Positions 28,576-38,250 of a stretch of 64,000 bases of DNA are shown here, piece after piece (position 1 is the first letter of the stretch; every line of letters starts with the position of its first letter). The notes beneath the pieces are model-generated. The model was given only the letters and a program-made list of their open reading frames with translations. It ran no database searches and was not told the DNA's origin. Both the position numbers and the translations under genes were made by a program. The DNA is taken from NCBI GenBank assembly GCA_963745865.1, contig CAVUYZ010000003.1:620001-684000 (forward strand), in the 5' to 3' direction. Source of the stretch: JAHEDH01 sp963745865 (GTDB lineage Bacteria; Actinomycetota; Acidimicrobiia; Spongiisociales; ZC4RG35).

Positions 28576-29259
28576 CGTCGTTGATCAGGTCGAGGCCGTT
28601 TGTGACACATCGCTGGGTAGACGTATCAGGACTCCGACACGAACAGGAACCTTGCCTGCCAGTTGGCTCCAACCGATGACTACTCATGCTCCGCCACGAC
28701 GTCGATGCAGCCCTACGTGCCCTACCAGCCGACTTGGAGGTTTGACCCATCGGGTGCCTGCTCGTGGCGTAAAGACAGCTTCGGGCGGAACAGCTTCGGG
28801 TGGCGCTGCGCGGTGCGTCATGCGACGGTCGCCGATGTGATCCGTCAGGTCCACGCCGAGTCCCGTCAGACCTATGGTGCCTGCCGGGTTCACGCCGAAC
28901 TGGTGTTGGGTCGGAACATGACGGTCGCTCGATGCACCGTGGAACGGGTGATGCGTCGTCTGGGCCTCGCTGGAACTGCCCGGCTGGCCGAAGTATCGCA
29001 AGATCCCGAACACTTCCATCCGGCCACACCGAGCCCAGCCATTGCAGCGAGCTCGAATCGGAGAGCGAGGTTCCATGCGGCCATGGTTGGCGAGTTCGAT
29101 GACGGTGCGCTCGTTTCCACTCGGATCAACCTACTCCGGCCGGACCATCGCGTGAGCTACCGCGTGTCGTGACCTCGGAGTGTGCTGGGATTGCGCATCG
29201 TACTTAGTACGGCTAGCGTATCGGCGCACACACAGCACCCCCTCTCGGAGTAAACACCC
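28576..29259. other. Degraded intergenic region with IS3 remnant
   Basis: This 684 bp stretch contains no intact gene. Its one recognisable element is the transposase fragment at 28822-28977. Other frames are short and featureless. I see no terminal inverted repeats. Confidence 0.5.
28822..28977 (+). mobile_element. IS3-family OrfB transposase fragment (HTH_21)
   Basis: About 52 residues read ATVADVIRQVHAESRQTYGA and continue with RVHAELVLG and VERVMRRLGLAG, the helix-turn-helix that opens IS3-family OrfB transposases (normally H..S..TYG..R.H.EL). The DDE catalytic domain that should follow is absent, and no OrfA is seen. It is a dead remnant. Confidence 0.7.
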
Positions 29260-29850
29260 ATGACCGCATCGCAGGCAATTTCGGACACCAGTCCAACGGT
29301 TGACCATCCCTTCAGCCGCCGGGAGGGCCGGCTGTTCGGGGGACTCGTGCTCGCAGCGTTCTTGCTGTACGGGATCGGCAGCAGCCTCATCGATGAACCA
29401 ATCGGGATCATCCTCGTGTTGGCCAACTCGGCCGCGGTCGCCACGATCGGCGTGATCGGATTTCGGCTGTTGCGGAACGACCGACCGCAGGCTGGCGCGG
29501 TATACCTCATCGCCCGTATTGCAGAGGCCATCCTTCTCGGCGGTGGCATGGCGCTGTACGCCATCGCCGACGTTGCAGACGCCAACCAGACCGGATATCT
29601 GCTCGGCATGATCGCACTCGGCTTTGGAAGCCTGCCCTTCTGGATCGTCGTCGGCCGAGGGCAGTGGCTGTCGAGGCGCTTTGCCCTCTGGGGGATCGTT
29701 GGATATGTCGCCCTCGGGGCGGGCGCCCTGATCGAGCTGACGACCGGTCACGGCGTCGCCATCGTCGCCAGCATCCCCGGTGGCCTGTTCGAGGTCGCAG
29801 TCGGTGTCTACCTGCTCCGCCGAGGCTTCGATACCGCGACTCGCAGATGA
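29260..29850 (+). CDS. DUF4386-like integral membrane protein
   Basis: A 196-residue protein with about six hydrophobic helices (for example LFGGLVLAAFLLYGIGSSLI, YLLGMIALGFGSLPFWIVV, ALWGIVGYVALGAGALIEL). The layout and the GSLPFWIVV-like centre resemble the DUF4386 family, whose function is unknown. It lies within the accessory patch and is not part of an evident operon. Confidence 0.65.
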   Translation: MTASQAISDTSPTVDHPFSRREGRLFGGLVLAAFLLYGIGSSLIDEPIGIILVLANSAAVATIGVIGFRLLRNDRPQAGAVYLIARIAEAILLGGGMALYAIADVADANQTGYLLGMIALGFGSLPFWIVVGRGQWLSRRFALWGIVGYVALGAGALIELTTGHGVAIVASIPGGLFEVAVGVYLLRRGFDTATRR

Positions 29851-30295
29851 TCTGAGTTGGCGGAGAGCGCTGGGTCCGATGGGAGTGCGCGCTGACCGCA
29901 GATAGTGGTGACCCGTGGCAGCGGCTTCCCCCGGCTGTACCGGCTTCTCGGAGCTACTTTACATAACGTGTATTATGGGCGTTACGCCGATCACCACGAT
30001 GGCCCTCACTGCGAGCCTTCGACTCGAGATCACTCGGCTCGTCGATCTCCACACTCGACACCATCAGATCATGGTGTCACCGCAGGTGCGGGCGCCAGCC
30101 TCGAACTCCCTGATCCTGATGCAGGTGTCACGGACGCCGCGACGTTTCCGTCGACCTCGGCCACCGACGAGATTCGACATGAGCGCTCTGAGGTCGCTCT
30201 GAGGTCGCCACCGAGCCTCGTATGCTCCCCAACCTTCGATCGGTCGGTATTTTCCGTAAGGGGTTCGTCCACCCTCGATACGTCACTGTGACGCA
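29851..30295. other. Intergenic region with AT-rich palindrome and short direct repeat
   Basis: No coding frame is convincing in this 445 bp gap. At 29962-29977 lies CATAA-cgtgta-TTATG, an AT-rich inverted repeat in otherwise GC-rich DNA. Near 30184 an 11-base unit, GCTCTGAGGTC, occurs twice in tandem. Together with the remnants to the left this may be the right edge of the accessory segment. Confidence 0.4.
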
Positions 30296-30652
30296 TCACG
30301 TCTCCGAACCGACCGCCCTCGGCTCGATCGACGTCGCGGCGAGGCCATCGATGACTCCGATCAGTCGCTCGGCGATTCGGGCGGCTTCTTCGATCGATGC
30401 GGCCGAAGCCAGGTCCATCCGTGCGTCCCGTGCGGCAGCCTCGGCGATGTAGATCGCATCCCGAAGGCCGACCCAGGTGTCGCGACTCATGAGCACTTCG
30501 TCGAGTTCGATGCCGCGCGCATCCGCGACCCGTCGCGCCTCGTAGGCGCGTTGCCGGTGACTCCTCCGGCAGTACGTCGGAGGACGCCCGGGGCCCGAGC
30601 CGACCTCGAACGTCGCTCCACACCACCGACACTGGCTGGTTTGTTCCGTCAC
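30296..30652 (-). CDS. Small zinc-ribbon-like conserved protein
   Basis: A 118-residue protein with an N-terminal metal-site pattern CRWC...RPPTYCRRSHRQRAYEARR followed by an alpha-helical C-terminal half (AIYIAEAAARDARMDLASAA). Similar short proteins recur in actinobacteria with four cysteines; here the fourth ligand position appears to be His (SHRQ rather than ACRQ). The basic helix after the metal site suggests nucleic acid binding, but no function is known. Confidence 0.65.
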   Translation of the reverse strand: MTEQTSQCRWCGATFEVGSGPGRPPTYCRRSHRQRAYEARRVADARGIELDEVLMSRDTWVGLRDAIYIAEAAARDARMDLASAASIEEAARIAERLIGVIDGLAATSIEPRAVGSET

Positions 30653-30733
30653 AGAGACGAAACTACCCGATTGCGCGGTCGAAATCGACGCACCAGGCTC
30701 ATGAATTGCCTGGTCGCTCTAGGATCCGGCGAC

Positions 30734-31357
30734 GTGGAGACAGAACTAGATCGGCTGAGCGCTCTTGCGCATGGATGCATCCAATGCCGACTCTCCGAAA
30801 CGAGAACAAAGGTCGTGTTCGGGAGCGGCTCCCCTGATGCCGACGTGATGTTCGTAGGTGAGGCACCCGGCAAGAACGAGGATCTCCAGGGCATTCCATT
30901 CGTGGGGGCGGCAGGGCAGTTGCTCGACAGGCTGTTGGCCGAGGCAGGGATCCCGAGGGACGACACCTACATCGCCAACGTCCTCAAGTGCCGGCCGCCG
31001 GGGAATCGAGATCCTCGATCGGACGAGATCGACGCCTGCAAGGGGTACCTGAGACGCCAGATCGAGCTGATCGAGCCACGAGTGGTCATGACCCTCGGCA
31101 ATTTCGCCACCAAGCTCCTCCTCCGAACCGAGACCGGGATCACCCGGGTCAGGGGCCAACGCTACGACTGGTGGCGCAACATCGTCCTGGTCCCGACGTT
31201 CCATCCCGCCGCCGCGCTCAGAGGTGGCGACAGGGTCACAGACATGATGCGCCAGGATTTCGGGTTGATGCGAGAAGTGCTCGACGGTGCGCCGCGGATC
31301 GCTCCCGATCCAGACGACGGACCCAACGACGGCGACCAACTCGATCTCTTCTCGTGA
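30734..31357 (+). CDS. udg: Type-4 uracil-DNA glycosylase (iron-sulfur)
   Basis: About 207 residues. It removes uracil from DNA as the first step of base excision repair. Motif A is GEAPGKNEDLQGIPFVG and motif B TFHPAAALR. All four cysteines of the [4Fe-4S] cluster seen in type-4 enzymes are present: the CIQC pair, LKCRPPG and DACKGYL. GTG 30734 places CIQC near residue 15 as in known members; ATG 30701 would add 11 residues. It overlaps no neighbour and is divergent from the zinc-ribbon gene. Confidence 0.9.
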   Translation: METELDRLSALAHGCIQCRLSETRTKVVFGSGSPDADVMFVGEAPGKNEDLQGIPFVGAAGQLLDRLLAEAGIPRDDTYIANVLKCRPPGNRDPRSDEIDACKGYLRRQIELIEPRVVMTLGNFATKLLLRTETGITRVRGQRYDWWRNIVLVPTFHPAAALRGGDRVTDMMRQDFGLMREVLDGAPRIAPDPDDGPNDGDQLDLFS

Positions 31358-31398
31358 GTCGAATCGAGTGCCCGCTCCCCCGGCGGTAGCGTCGTCCC

Positions 31399-31764
31399 AT
31401 GGCCCCACCGAGTCTCGCCGGCGTCTTGATCTACACCAGCCACGCGCGGTTCGGCGCGCTCCGGGCGTTCTACGTCGATGTTCTGGAACTGTCACCCCGG
31501 TCCGACCGGGACGGATTCGTCAACTTCGAGTTCGGCGATCTACGCCTGACGATCGCAGTGCACGACGCCGTCGCTGACACGACCAAGGATCCCAACCGGA
31601 TCATGGTCAACTTCGCAACCGACGACATCGATGCGAGCTACTCGACGGCCGTGAGTGCGGGAGCACCGTCGATTCGGCCGCCGTCGCCTGAGTCCTGGGG
31701 AGGCCGGGTCGCCACGATTGCCGACCCCGACGGGAATCTCGTCCAGTTCCTCGAGTTGCCGTGA
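31399..31764 (+). CDS. VOC family protein
   Basis: A 121-residue single VOC domain: GVLIYTSHARFGALRAFYVD at the start and VATIADPDGNLVQFLELP at the end. It follows udg by 41 bp and overlaps the LCP-family gene by 4 bp, so the three genes may be one transcript. Activity unknown. Confidence 0.78.
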   Translation: MAPPSLAGVLIYTSHARFGALRAFYVDVLELSPRSDRDGFVNFEFGDLRLTIAVHDAVADTTKDPNRIMVNFATDDIDASYSTAVSAGAPSIRPPSPESWGGRVATIADPDGNLVQFLELP

Positions 31765-32826
31765 CCGACCACCCAGAGTGGTTCTCTGCCGTCCGTCGGG
31801 TCGTGGGCGACCGAAGGTTCGTGATCGCTGTCGCAGTCGTGATCATGGCCGTTCCGACCTGGTTCGCGGTCAGCACCCTCATCACCTGGAATCGGATAAG
31901 CCGCGTCGAGAGCGATCCGGATGCGGCCACCGAGACGCTGAACTCGCTGCTCGAGGAGGCGGCGGCCAAGGCATCAGGACGGTGTCGATCCGACCGAGAG
32001 CGTCAACACCCGACCGAAACCGATCCCCGGCGTCACGACGTTCCTCCTCATCGGCTCGGATGACCGATCCGAGCTCGACGACCTGAGCAACTTCGGCGAT
32101 TTCGCCGGCCGTCGAGCCGACGTGATCGTGCTCGCCACCATCGATGCCACATCACAAGACGTTCGCCTGGTGTCTCTCCCTCGAGACCTGGTCGCTCCCG
32201 ACCTGTGCATGCGCACGGACGAGATCCGCCTCGCCGACGCATTCACTCCGTGCGCGAGCATTCCAGCCGCCACGATGCTGTTGTTGACGGTCGAGCAGCT
32301 GACCGCGGTCGGGGTCGATCACGTCGCGACCATCGGGCTGGAAGGCTTCCGGGAAGTGGTCGACGAGCTCGGCGGGTACCGCATCTGTGTCGATCACCCG
32401 GTTCGGGACGCCAACTCGGGTCTGGCACTCGATGAAGGGTGTACGGTCGCCGACGGATCCCAGACTCTCGCCTGGATCCGCTCACGACACACCCAGGAGC
32501 TCATCGATGGCCGTTGGCGTACGATTCCGCTCGCAAACGATCTGGTTCGCAACGATCGAGAGCGGACGTTCCTGGTGACGATGCTGGGTCGGGTCATCGA
32601 TGCCACCAATGTTCGGCAGCTCCAGTCTCTGGCTGCGACGATCGCTCCCTACGTGACCGTCGATGACGGCCTCGATCTTGCTCGGCTCATACAGACGGCC
32701 TGGTCGATGCGGCTACTCACACATGACGACATCGCAACCGTGGCGATCCCGGTTGTCGACGACGACCTCGATGGAATGGCGGTACTCCGTCCCACCGTCG
32801 ACGTCGCCGACTTCTTGCGGGAATGA
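31761..32826 (+). CDS. LytR-CpsA-Psr (LCP) family protein (apparent frameshift)
   Basis: About 354 residues. A short cytosolic start precedes one membrane helix (FVIAVAVVIMAVPTWFAVST), and the LCP catalytic domain follows outside: FLLIGSDDRSELD, DVIVLATIDATSQDVRLVSL, PRDLV, and the helix LTVEQLTAVGVDHVATIGLEGF. LCP enzymes attach glycopolymers such as arabinogalactan or teichoic acid to peptidoglycan. An extra base near 31978 splits the helix part from the catalytic part. The arginines expected to bind pyrophosphate are visible in LPRDL and IRSRH. Confidence 0.85.
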
Positions 32827-32878
32827 TGCCGAGTGCGTCTACGTTGGTACGTGAGACGCAACACAAGGATCTATCGAC

Positions 32879-33268
32879 ATGGCAACCGTCGAACTCACAC
32901 TCGACAACTTCGAAACGACCATCGACGACAACGACACCGTGATCGTCGACTTCTGGGCTGAATGGTGCGGCCCGTGTAAGAGCTTCGGACCTACCTTCGA
33001 GTCCGCTTCCGAGGAGAACGAGGACATCGTCTTCGGGAAGGTCGACACCGAGGCACAGCAGCAGTTGGCGGGCTCGTTCGGTATTCGGTCGATTCCCACA
33101 CTCATGGTCTTCCGGGACAATGTCCTCCTCTACAACGAGGCAGGCGCCCTTCCACCCGAAGCGCTCGGATCGCTCATCGAGCAGGTTCGCGCCCTCGACA
33201 TGGACGATGTTCATCGTCAGATCGCCGAGCAGGAGAGCCAGGAAGCACACGCCGGCCACGACCACTGA
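32879..33268 (+). CDS. trxA: Thioredoxin
   Basis: A 129-residue protein with the active site DFWAEWCGPCKSFGP and the cis-Pro loop SIPTLMVF. The first 105 residues are a standard thioredoxin fold; the tail (EQESQEAHAGHDH) is acidic and His-rich and could bind metal. It acts as a cytosolic disulfide reductant. A strong hairpin follows 23 bp after the stop. Confidence 0.93.
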   Translation: MATVELTLDNFETTIDDNDTVIVDFWAEWCGPCKSFGPTFESASEENEDIVFGKVDTEAQQQLAGSFGIRSIPTLMVFRDNVLLYNEAGALPPEALGSLIEQVRALDMDDVHRQIAEQESQEAHAGHDH

Positions 33269-33291
33269 GCGTGACCACCTGAGCAGTACCA

Positions 33292-33325
33292 AAACGGGGC
33301 GTAGCCACACGGCTGCGCCCCGTTT
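33292..33325 (+). terminator. Rho-independent-type terminator after thioredoxin
   Basis: The stem AAACGGGGCG pairs perfectly with CGCCCCGTTT and can be extended by TAGCC/GGCTG around an ACAC loop. The right arm ends in TTT. It ends the thioredoxin transcript. Confidence 0.85.
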
Positions 33326-33458
33326 GTCGTTGTAAACCGTCTCGACACCCCGCCGAGCGTCGCTGAGGCAACCTCGCCATTGCTAGTGGTGAACCGATCG
33401 ATCTCAGTCCACATGGCGTTCGCCACAGCACATGGAGACACGCAGACGCCGCCCCCGC

Positions 33459-33949
33459 TCAGGCGAGCTTGGTCCCGGCGGTATCGAAGGCCATGACCCG
33501 CTGGAGGGCCGCCGCTCGCATCTCTTCAGGGATCTCGACCGGACCCCATCGCGAGTGCGTTGATCGTCCCCCGCGCCGCCTCTCACCACTCTGCCCACCA
33601 ACACGGCCAGATCGGTGGTGCGGTGGTAGACAGCACGCCATGGTTGGCGAGCAGCACCGCGGAGCCGTCCGTGGTGAGCACCGACCGGATGTTGCGGCTG
33701 CTGCCGACCCCCTCGGCGCACACCCGGCCACGGGGATGCCCTCGTGCAGGTCGAACATCGCCATCGCCTCGATCCACACAGCGATGGGGCGGCGCGCCAC
33801 GGCAATGCTGTCGCATACGGCGAGTGGGTGTGGATGACACACTGGACGTCGGGCTTGTCCACGTAGAGAGCGGTGTGCATGTCGACGACGCGCCCTGGAT
33901 CGGAGGAAGACACCTTCTCTGAGCGTGCCGTCGAGACCCGCCCGAGAGA
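33459..33949 (-). pseudogene. Class II aldolase/adducin family, truncated and multiply frameshifted
   Basis: Fragments across three frames spell the C-terminal two thirds of a class II aldolase: VVDMHTALYVDKPDVQCVIH with the zinc HTHSPYATA, then RPIAVWIEAMAMFDLHEGIP, then SVLTTDGSAVLLANHGVL with another zinc His, and the end VEIPEEMRAAALQRVMAFDT, with a stop at 33459. At least four frame changes occur within 450 bp, and the first 60 or so residues of the family are missing. Even allowing for sequencing errors the gene looks truncated. Its N-terminal side runs straight into the phosphotransferase gene. Confidence 0.6.
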
Positions 33950-34746
33950 GTGCCCGAGTGGTGATCGGCAGCTCTCACGGAGGTGAGGTGCCTTGTGTTC
34001 TCGATCAGGTATTGGATATCGTCGAGATACAACTTGTCGTGACCTTCTTCGACATGGCGAGCGAAGGCGTTGTTGCCGCTCGACGCCAAGCGTCGCATGG
34101 TGTCGACCAGAGCATGGAGACGAGTGATGGCCCCCTCGACTACTGCGGATAGATCGGGTTCGCCGTATGCGTCGCAGAACAGTCGGAGTCGTCGGGATTG
34201 TGTTTCGAGGCTGCCGAAACCATCAGCGTTGGTCGGACTTGTGAGTGGAACCCATCGGTAGGCGCCGTAACCGATGTCCCAGAGCCGCGGGCCGGGATGT
34301 GCGGCGTCGAAATCGAACACTCCGACCACCTGATCACCGGCAACGACGCAGTTGTAGGGGGCGTAGTCTCCATGGCAGATCACCTCGACGGGTTCAACAG
34401 TCGGGTTGGCCCAATGATCATCGTCAGCTATCACGAAGTCGGTCGTTGCGTCGTGGTAGGCCCGGAGCAGCCGTCCTGCGCTCACAAGAACGTGATCGGT
34501 TCTGAACGATGTGAGGAGCGGATAACTCGAGGTGGCTCCGGGAAGAAACGACAGCGTCTCGGTATTGTTTGAAGCGTCGAGAGCGAGGGCGTCAGGTGCC
34601 CGGTCGAAGCCTCGGTCTCGGAGGTGTCGCAGTAGGCGGTGCACGCTCAGGCTGTGGCTGCCGGCCGGTCTCACAACCGTCGATCCAACACGGCGAACGA
34701 CATTGACGCCCCCCTCGAACAGCTCCTCCCCGCCCATGTCGGACAT
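33950..34746 (-). CDS. Phosphotransferase (APH/choline kinase fold), 3' end uncertain
   Basis: The ATG at 34746 follows an excellent AGGAGGGG. About 265 residues show the aminoglycoside-phosphotransferase fold: catalytic VICHGDYAPYNCVV (Brenner motif HGD.....N) and the metal-binding VFDFDAAHPGPRLWDIGYGA. The normal end of the fold is near VEEGHDKLYLDDIQYLIENT, at roughly 33965. The same frame stays open to 33583 as a shadow of the aldolase fragment, so the true stop is unknown. It phosphorylates an unidentified small molecule; antibiotic resistance should not be assumed. Confidence 0.72.
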
Positions 34747-34993
34747 ACGTTCCCCTCCTGTCCGTCTCTCCGCCGGCGTTCGCCCTCGATCGAGTTCTTC
34801 GTTCATGCTGCGGCTGCCCCGATGCCGGGTTTGGCGAAACGTGTGGGGGCTCGTGTGGCCTGGCGCCGAATTCTGCCACCAAGGCAAATATCGGTCTCGC
34901 AATGCTATCGGCGACTTCAGCGAGACGCATCGGGACGAAGCGGAATGGACCCCGTGTGTCCGGGTTCGGGCGAACCGATCTTGCGTGCCTGGG

Positions 34994-35022
34994 TTGACAA
35001 GCGCGTCGCCCTCCCCCATACT
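34994..35022 (+). promoter_or_regulatory. Sigma-70-type promoter for the riboswitch operon
   Basis: A perfect -35 hexamer TTGACA (34994-34999), a 17 bp spacer and a -10-like CATACT (35017-35022) precede the riboswitch. The predicted start site near 35029 falls just before the aptamer. Confidence 0.65.
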
Positions 35023-35036
35023 CCCGACCACTAGCG

Positions 35037-35114
35037 CTCATCTAGAGCGGCTGAGGGACAGGCCCTGTGAAGCCGCGGCAACCGGATAACCGGTGCCAAT
35101 GCCTGATCGATGAG
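35037..35114 (+). promoter_or_regulatory. SAM riboswitch aptamer (SAM-I clan)
   Basis: The conserved core runs CTGAGGGA..GGCCC..GAAGCC..GGCAACC..GGTGCCAAT, as in S-adenosylmethionine riboswitches. Pairings seen: P1 CTCATC (35037-35042) with GATGAG (35109-35114); P2 GCGGCT with AGCCGC, capped by ACAGG/CCTGT; P3 ACCGG-ATAA-CCGGT. The P4 helix of classical SAM-I appears absent, which fits the SAM-I/IV variants. It should sense SAM and control osmC and metY downstream. Confidence 0.85.
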
Positions 35115-35115
35115 A

Positions 35116-35156
35116 GCCTCGATGCGGAAAGTCCGCCGAGGCGCTCACAGAGCGCC
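35116..35156 (+). promoter_or_regulatory. Mutually exclusive hairpins downstream of the aptamer
   Basis: Hairpin A pairs GCCTCG (35116-35121) with CGAGGC (35137-35142) and contains an inner GCGGA/TCCGC stem. Hairpin B pairs GGCGCTC (35140-35146) with GAGCGCC (35150-35156). They share bases 35140-35142, so only one can be complete. No U-run follows. It is probably the expression platform or, for hairpin A, an extra aptamer helix. Confidence 0.5.
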
Positions 35157-35178
35157 ACGGACGACGAACGGACAAACG

Positions 35179-35271
35179 ATGCATCACACCCCAGCCACCT
35201 TCATTCCGGTCATGTGTATGGCCATGCCGTGCTTCCGGGTGGTTCACTCCTGTACCGACGCCTCACGCTGA
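35179..35271 (+). CDS. Putative Met/Cys-rich leader peptide
   Basis: A 30-codon frame (ATG 35179, TGA 35269-35271) in the leader between riboswitch and osmC contains four Met and three Cys codons, most of them clustered as VMCMAMPC. Cys-rich upstream frames that attenuate sulfur genes are known from mycobacteria. The ribosome site is weak, so translation is unproven. A further hairpin (ACCCGG 35284-35289 with CCGGGT 35303-35308) follows. Confidence 0.3.
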   Translation: MHHTPATFIPVMCMAMPCFRVVHSCTDASR

Positions 35272-35365
35272 GGCAGACCCCCCACCCGGAAGGCTCCCCC
35301 TCCCGGGTTCGTCGGTCAGATCCCTGCACACCACCCCAATACGAGCACCACTAGGAGACACACCT

Positions 35366-35890
35366 ATGACCACATCACTCAACAACGTCGACATCGAGAC
35401 CGTTGCAGGTCTCGCCGGCCACATCAGCGAGAACCCCGACACCGGAAATACCGTCTGGTCGGCGACCGTCACGTGGAACGGTGGCTTCCGTTCCGAAGCT
35501 GCCATCCGCGACTTTGCCCCGATCCGCTCGGATGAGCCGACGGCACTCGGAGGCACCGACACCGCCCCCAACCCCGTCGAGCAGCTCCTTGCCGCCCTCG
35601 GGAACTGCCTCGCCGTCGGATACGCCGCCAACGCCACAGCACGCGGGATCGAGATCGAGAACCTCGAGATCCAGATCGACGGCGACCTCAACCTCGAGTC
35701 GTTCCTCGGCCTGGCTCCCGGCCACGCCGGCTTCAACGACATCCGAGCCCGTGTCAAGCTCGACTCTCCAGCCACCACCGAGGACCTCGAGGAGCTGCAC
35801 ACCACGGTGCTGGCGTCGTCGCCCGTCGGTCACACACTCGGAACGGCGATTCCGGTCGCCGTGGAGATCAACGCCACGGTCTCGGCTTGA
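35366..35890 (+). CDS. OsmC family protein
   Basis: A 174-residue OsmC/Ohr-fold protein. The N-terminal catalytic Cys lies in LLAALGNCLAVGY. The position of the second redox Cys reads VLASSPVGHTLG, with Ser instead of Cys, so the usual peroxide-reducing Cys pair is incomplete. It is the first gene after the SAM riboswitch and lies 33 bp before metY with AGGAG-like signals for both, so its job is probably tied to sulfur metabolism, for example handling reactive sulfur or thiol species (inference). Confidence 0.85.
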   Translation: MTTSLNNVDIETVAGLAGHISENPDTGNTVWSATVTWNGGFRSEAAIRDFAPIRSDEPTALGGTDTAPNPVEQLLAALGNCLAVGYAANATARGIEIENLEIQIDGDLNLESFLGLAPGHAGFNDIRARVKLDSPATTEDLEELHTTVLASSPVGHTLGTAIPVAVEINATVSA

Positions 35891-35923
35891 GACGAACCGA
35901 TTCGAGAAGGAGCATCCACCACG

Positions 35924-37226
<1,303 letters not shown>

Positions 37227-37250
37227 TCGAGAAGCCAACAGACACCGTCG

Positions 37251-37281
37251 AGGGGCGGGGGCGGCATGCCTCCGCCCCTTT
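37251..37281 (+). terminator. Terminator after metY
   Basis: AGGGGCGG (37251-37258) pairs with CCGCCCCT (37272-37279), enclosing the self-complementary GGCATGCC, and ends in TTT. It closes the osmC-metY operon. Confidence 0.85.
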
Positions 37282-37319
37282 GACATGTCATGGCGTCGGC
37301 TCGAGTGGCGCAGGACGAC

Positions 37320-38250
37320 CTAAGGAAGCGAACCGAGACGCTGCATCAGCAACGCTGAGAATCGATCCGAGTCGAGATGAAAGCCGACCTCGACATTCGG
37401 CGCCCAGTCGGTGACGCGCCAGCGATCGACGACCGTGCGCCCTCTCCCGAGACCGTCTGCAGTATCGACGACTACCGCGCACCGTTCGGTCGATACGAGC
37501 GTCGGATCGATGACGTGGGCAACCGCCACGACATCGTGAACCGGGGCACCCGGACGCTCGTAGGTCCTGGGATGGTTGACGACGAAGAAGTCGAGCAGCT
37601 CTGCAACGAACGTGGCGCACTTGTTCACTCCCCTGAGCTCCTCTGCCTCGGCTTCACCGAACAGCGCCTGATGGGTCACTTCCAGGCCGATCATGGTGAT
37701 CGGGATGCCGGCTGAGAGGACCCGGGCCGCCGCCTCTGGGTCGACGTAGATGTTGAACTCGGCGTTCGGTGTGGTGTTCCCGATGGCGGCCGCCCCGCCC
37801 ATGAACGTGATCGATGCGATGTTGTCGACAACCTCGGGATGGGTCGCCAAAAGCAGCGCGATGTTCGTCATCGGCCCGGTCGGGATCAGAACGACCGGTT
37901 CAGGGGACGATCGAATCCGATCAGCCAGGAAGTCGACCGCATGGGCATTCGATGGGTCTCGTCGTTGGCTCCTCCAGCGTGGGTCCGTCGAGACCCGACT
38001 CGCCATGAATGCTGGCCGCTGTCACCAATGACCGTGACAGCGGCGCGGCGGCGCCAGCGGCCACGGCGATATCGTCGCGCCCGGCCATCGTCAGAACGGT
38101 GAGTGCGTTCTTGGTCGCCTTGGCGAGAGTCGTGTTCCCCGCAACCGTCGTCATTCCCAACACCTCGAGCTCGGGGCTGGCAACCGCCAGGAGCAGGGCA
38201 ATCGCGTCGTCGTGCCCCGGGTCGCAGTCGATCAGGACGGGAATGCTCAC
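37320..38250 (-). CDS. Inosine/uridine-preferring nucleoside hydrolase (apparent frameshift)
   Basis: About 309 residues. The N-terminal calcium-binding DCDPGHDDAIAL defines the family; further conserved parts are IPTGPMTNIALLLATHP, FMGGAAAIGN, NAEFNIYVDPEAA and the C-terminal VHDVVAVAHVIDP. It splits nucleosides into base and ribose. An extra base near 37963 moves the frame between GPTLEEPT and RDPSNAHAV. The start overlaps the ribokinase stop by 4 bp, so released ribose can be phosphorylated by the upstream gene product. Confidence 0.9.

Noticed and set aside
33950..34746. Aminoglycoside resistance gene
   Set aside because: The fold is shared by many small-molecule kinases; nothing in the context indicates resistance.
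35067..35354. 95-residue frame across the riboswitch leader
   Set aside because: It overlaps the aptamer and hairpins and lacks protein character; only the short Met/Cys-rich frame is worth noting.
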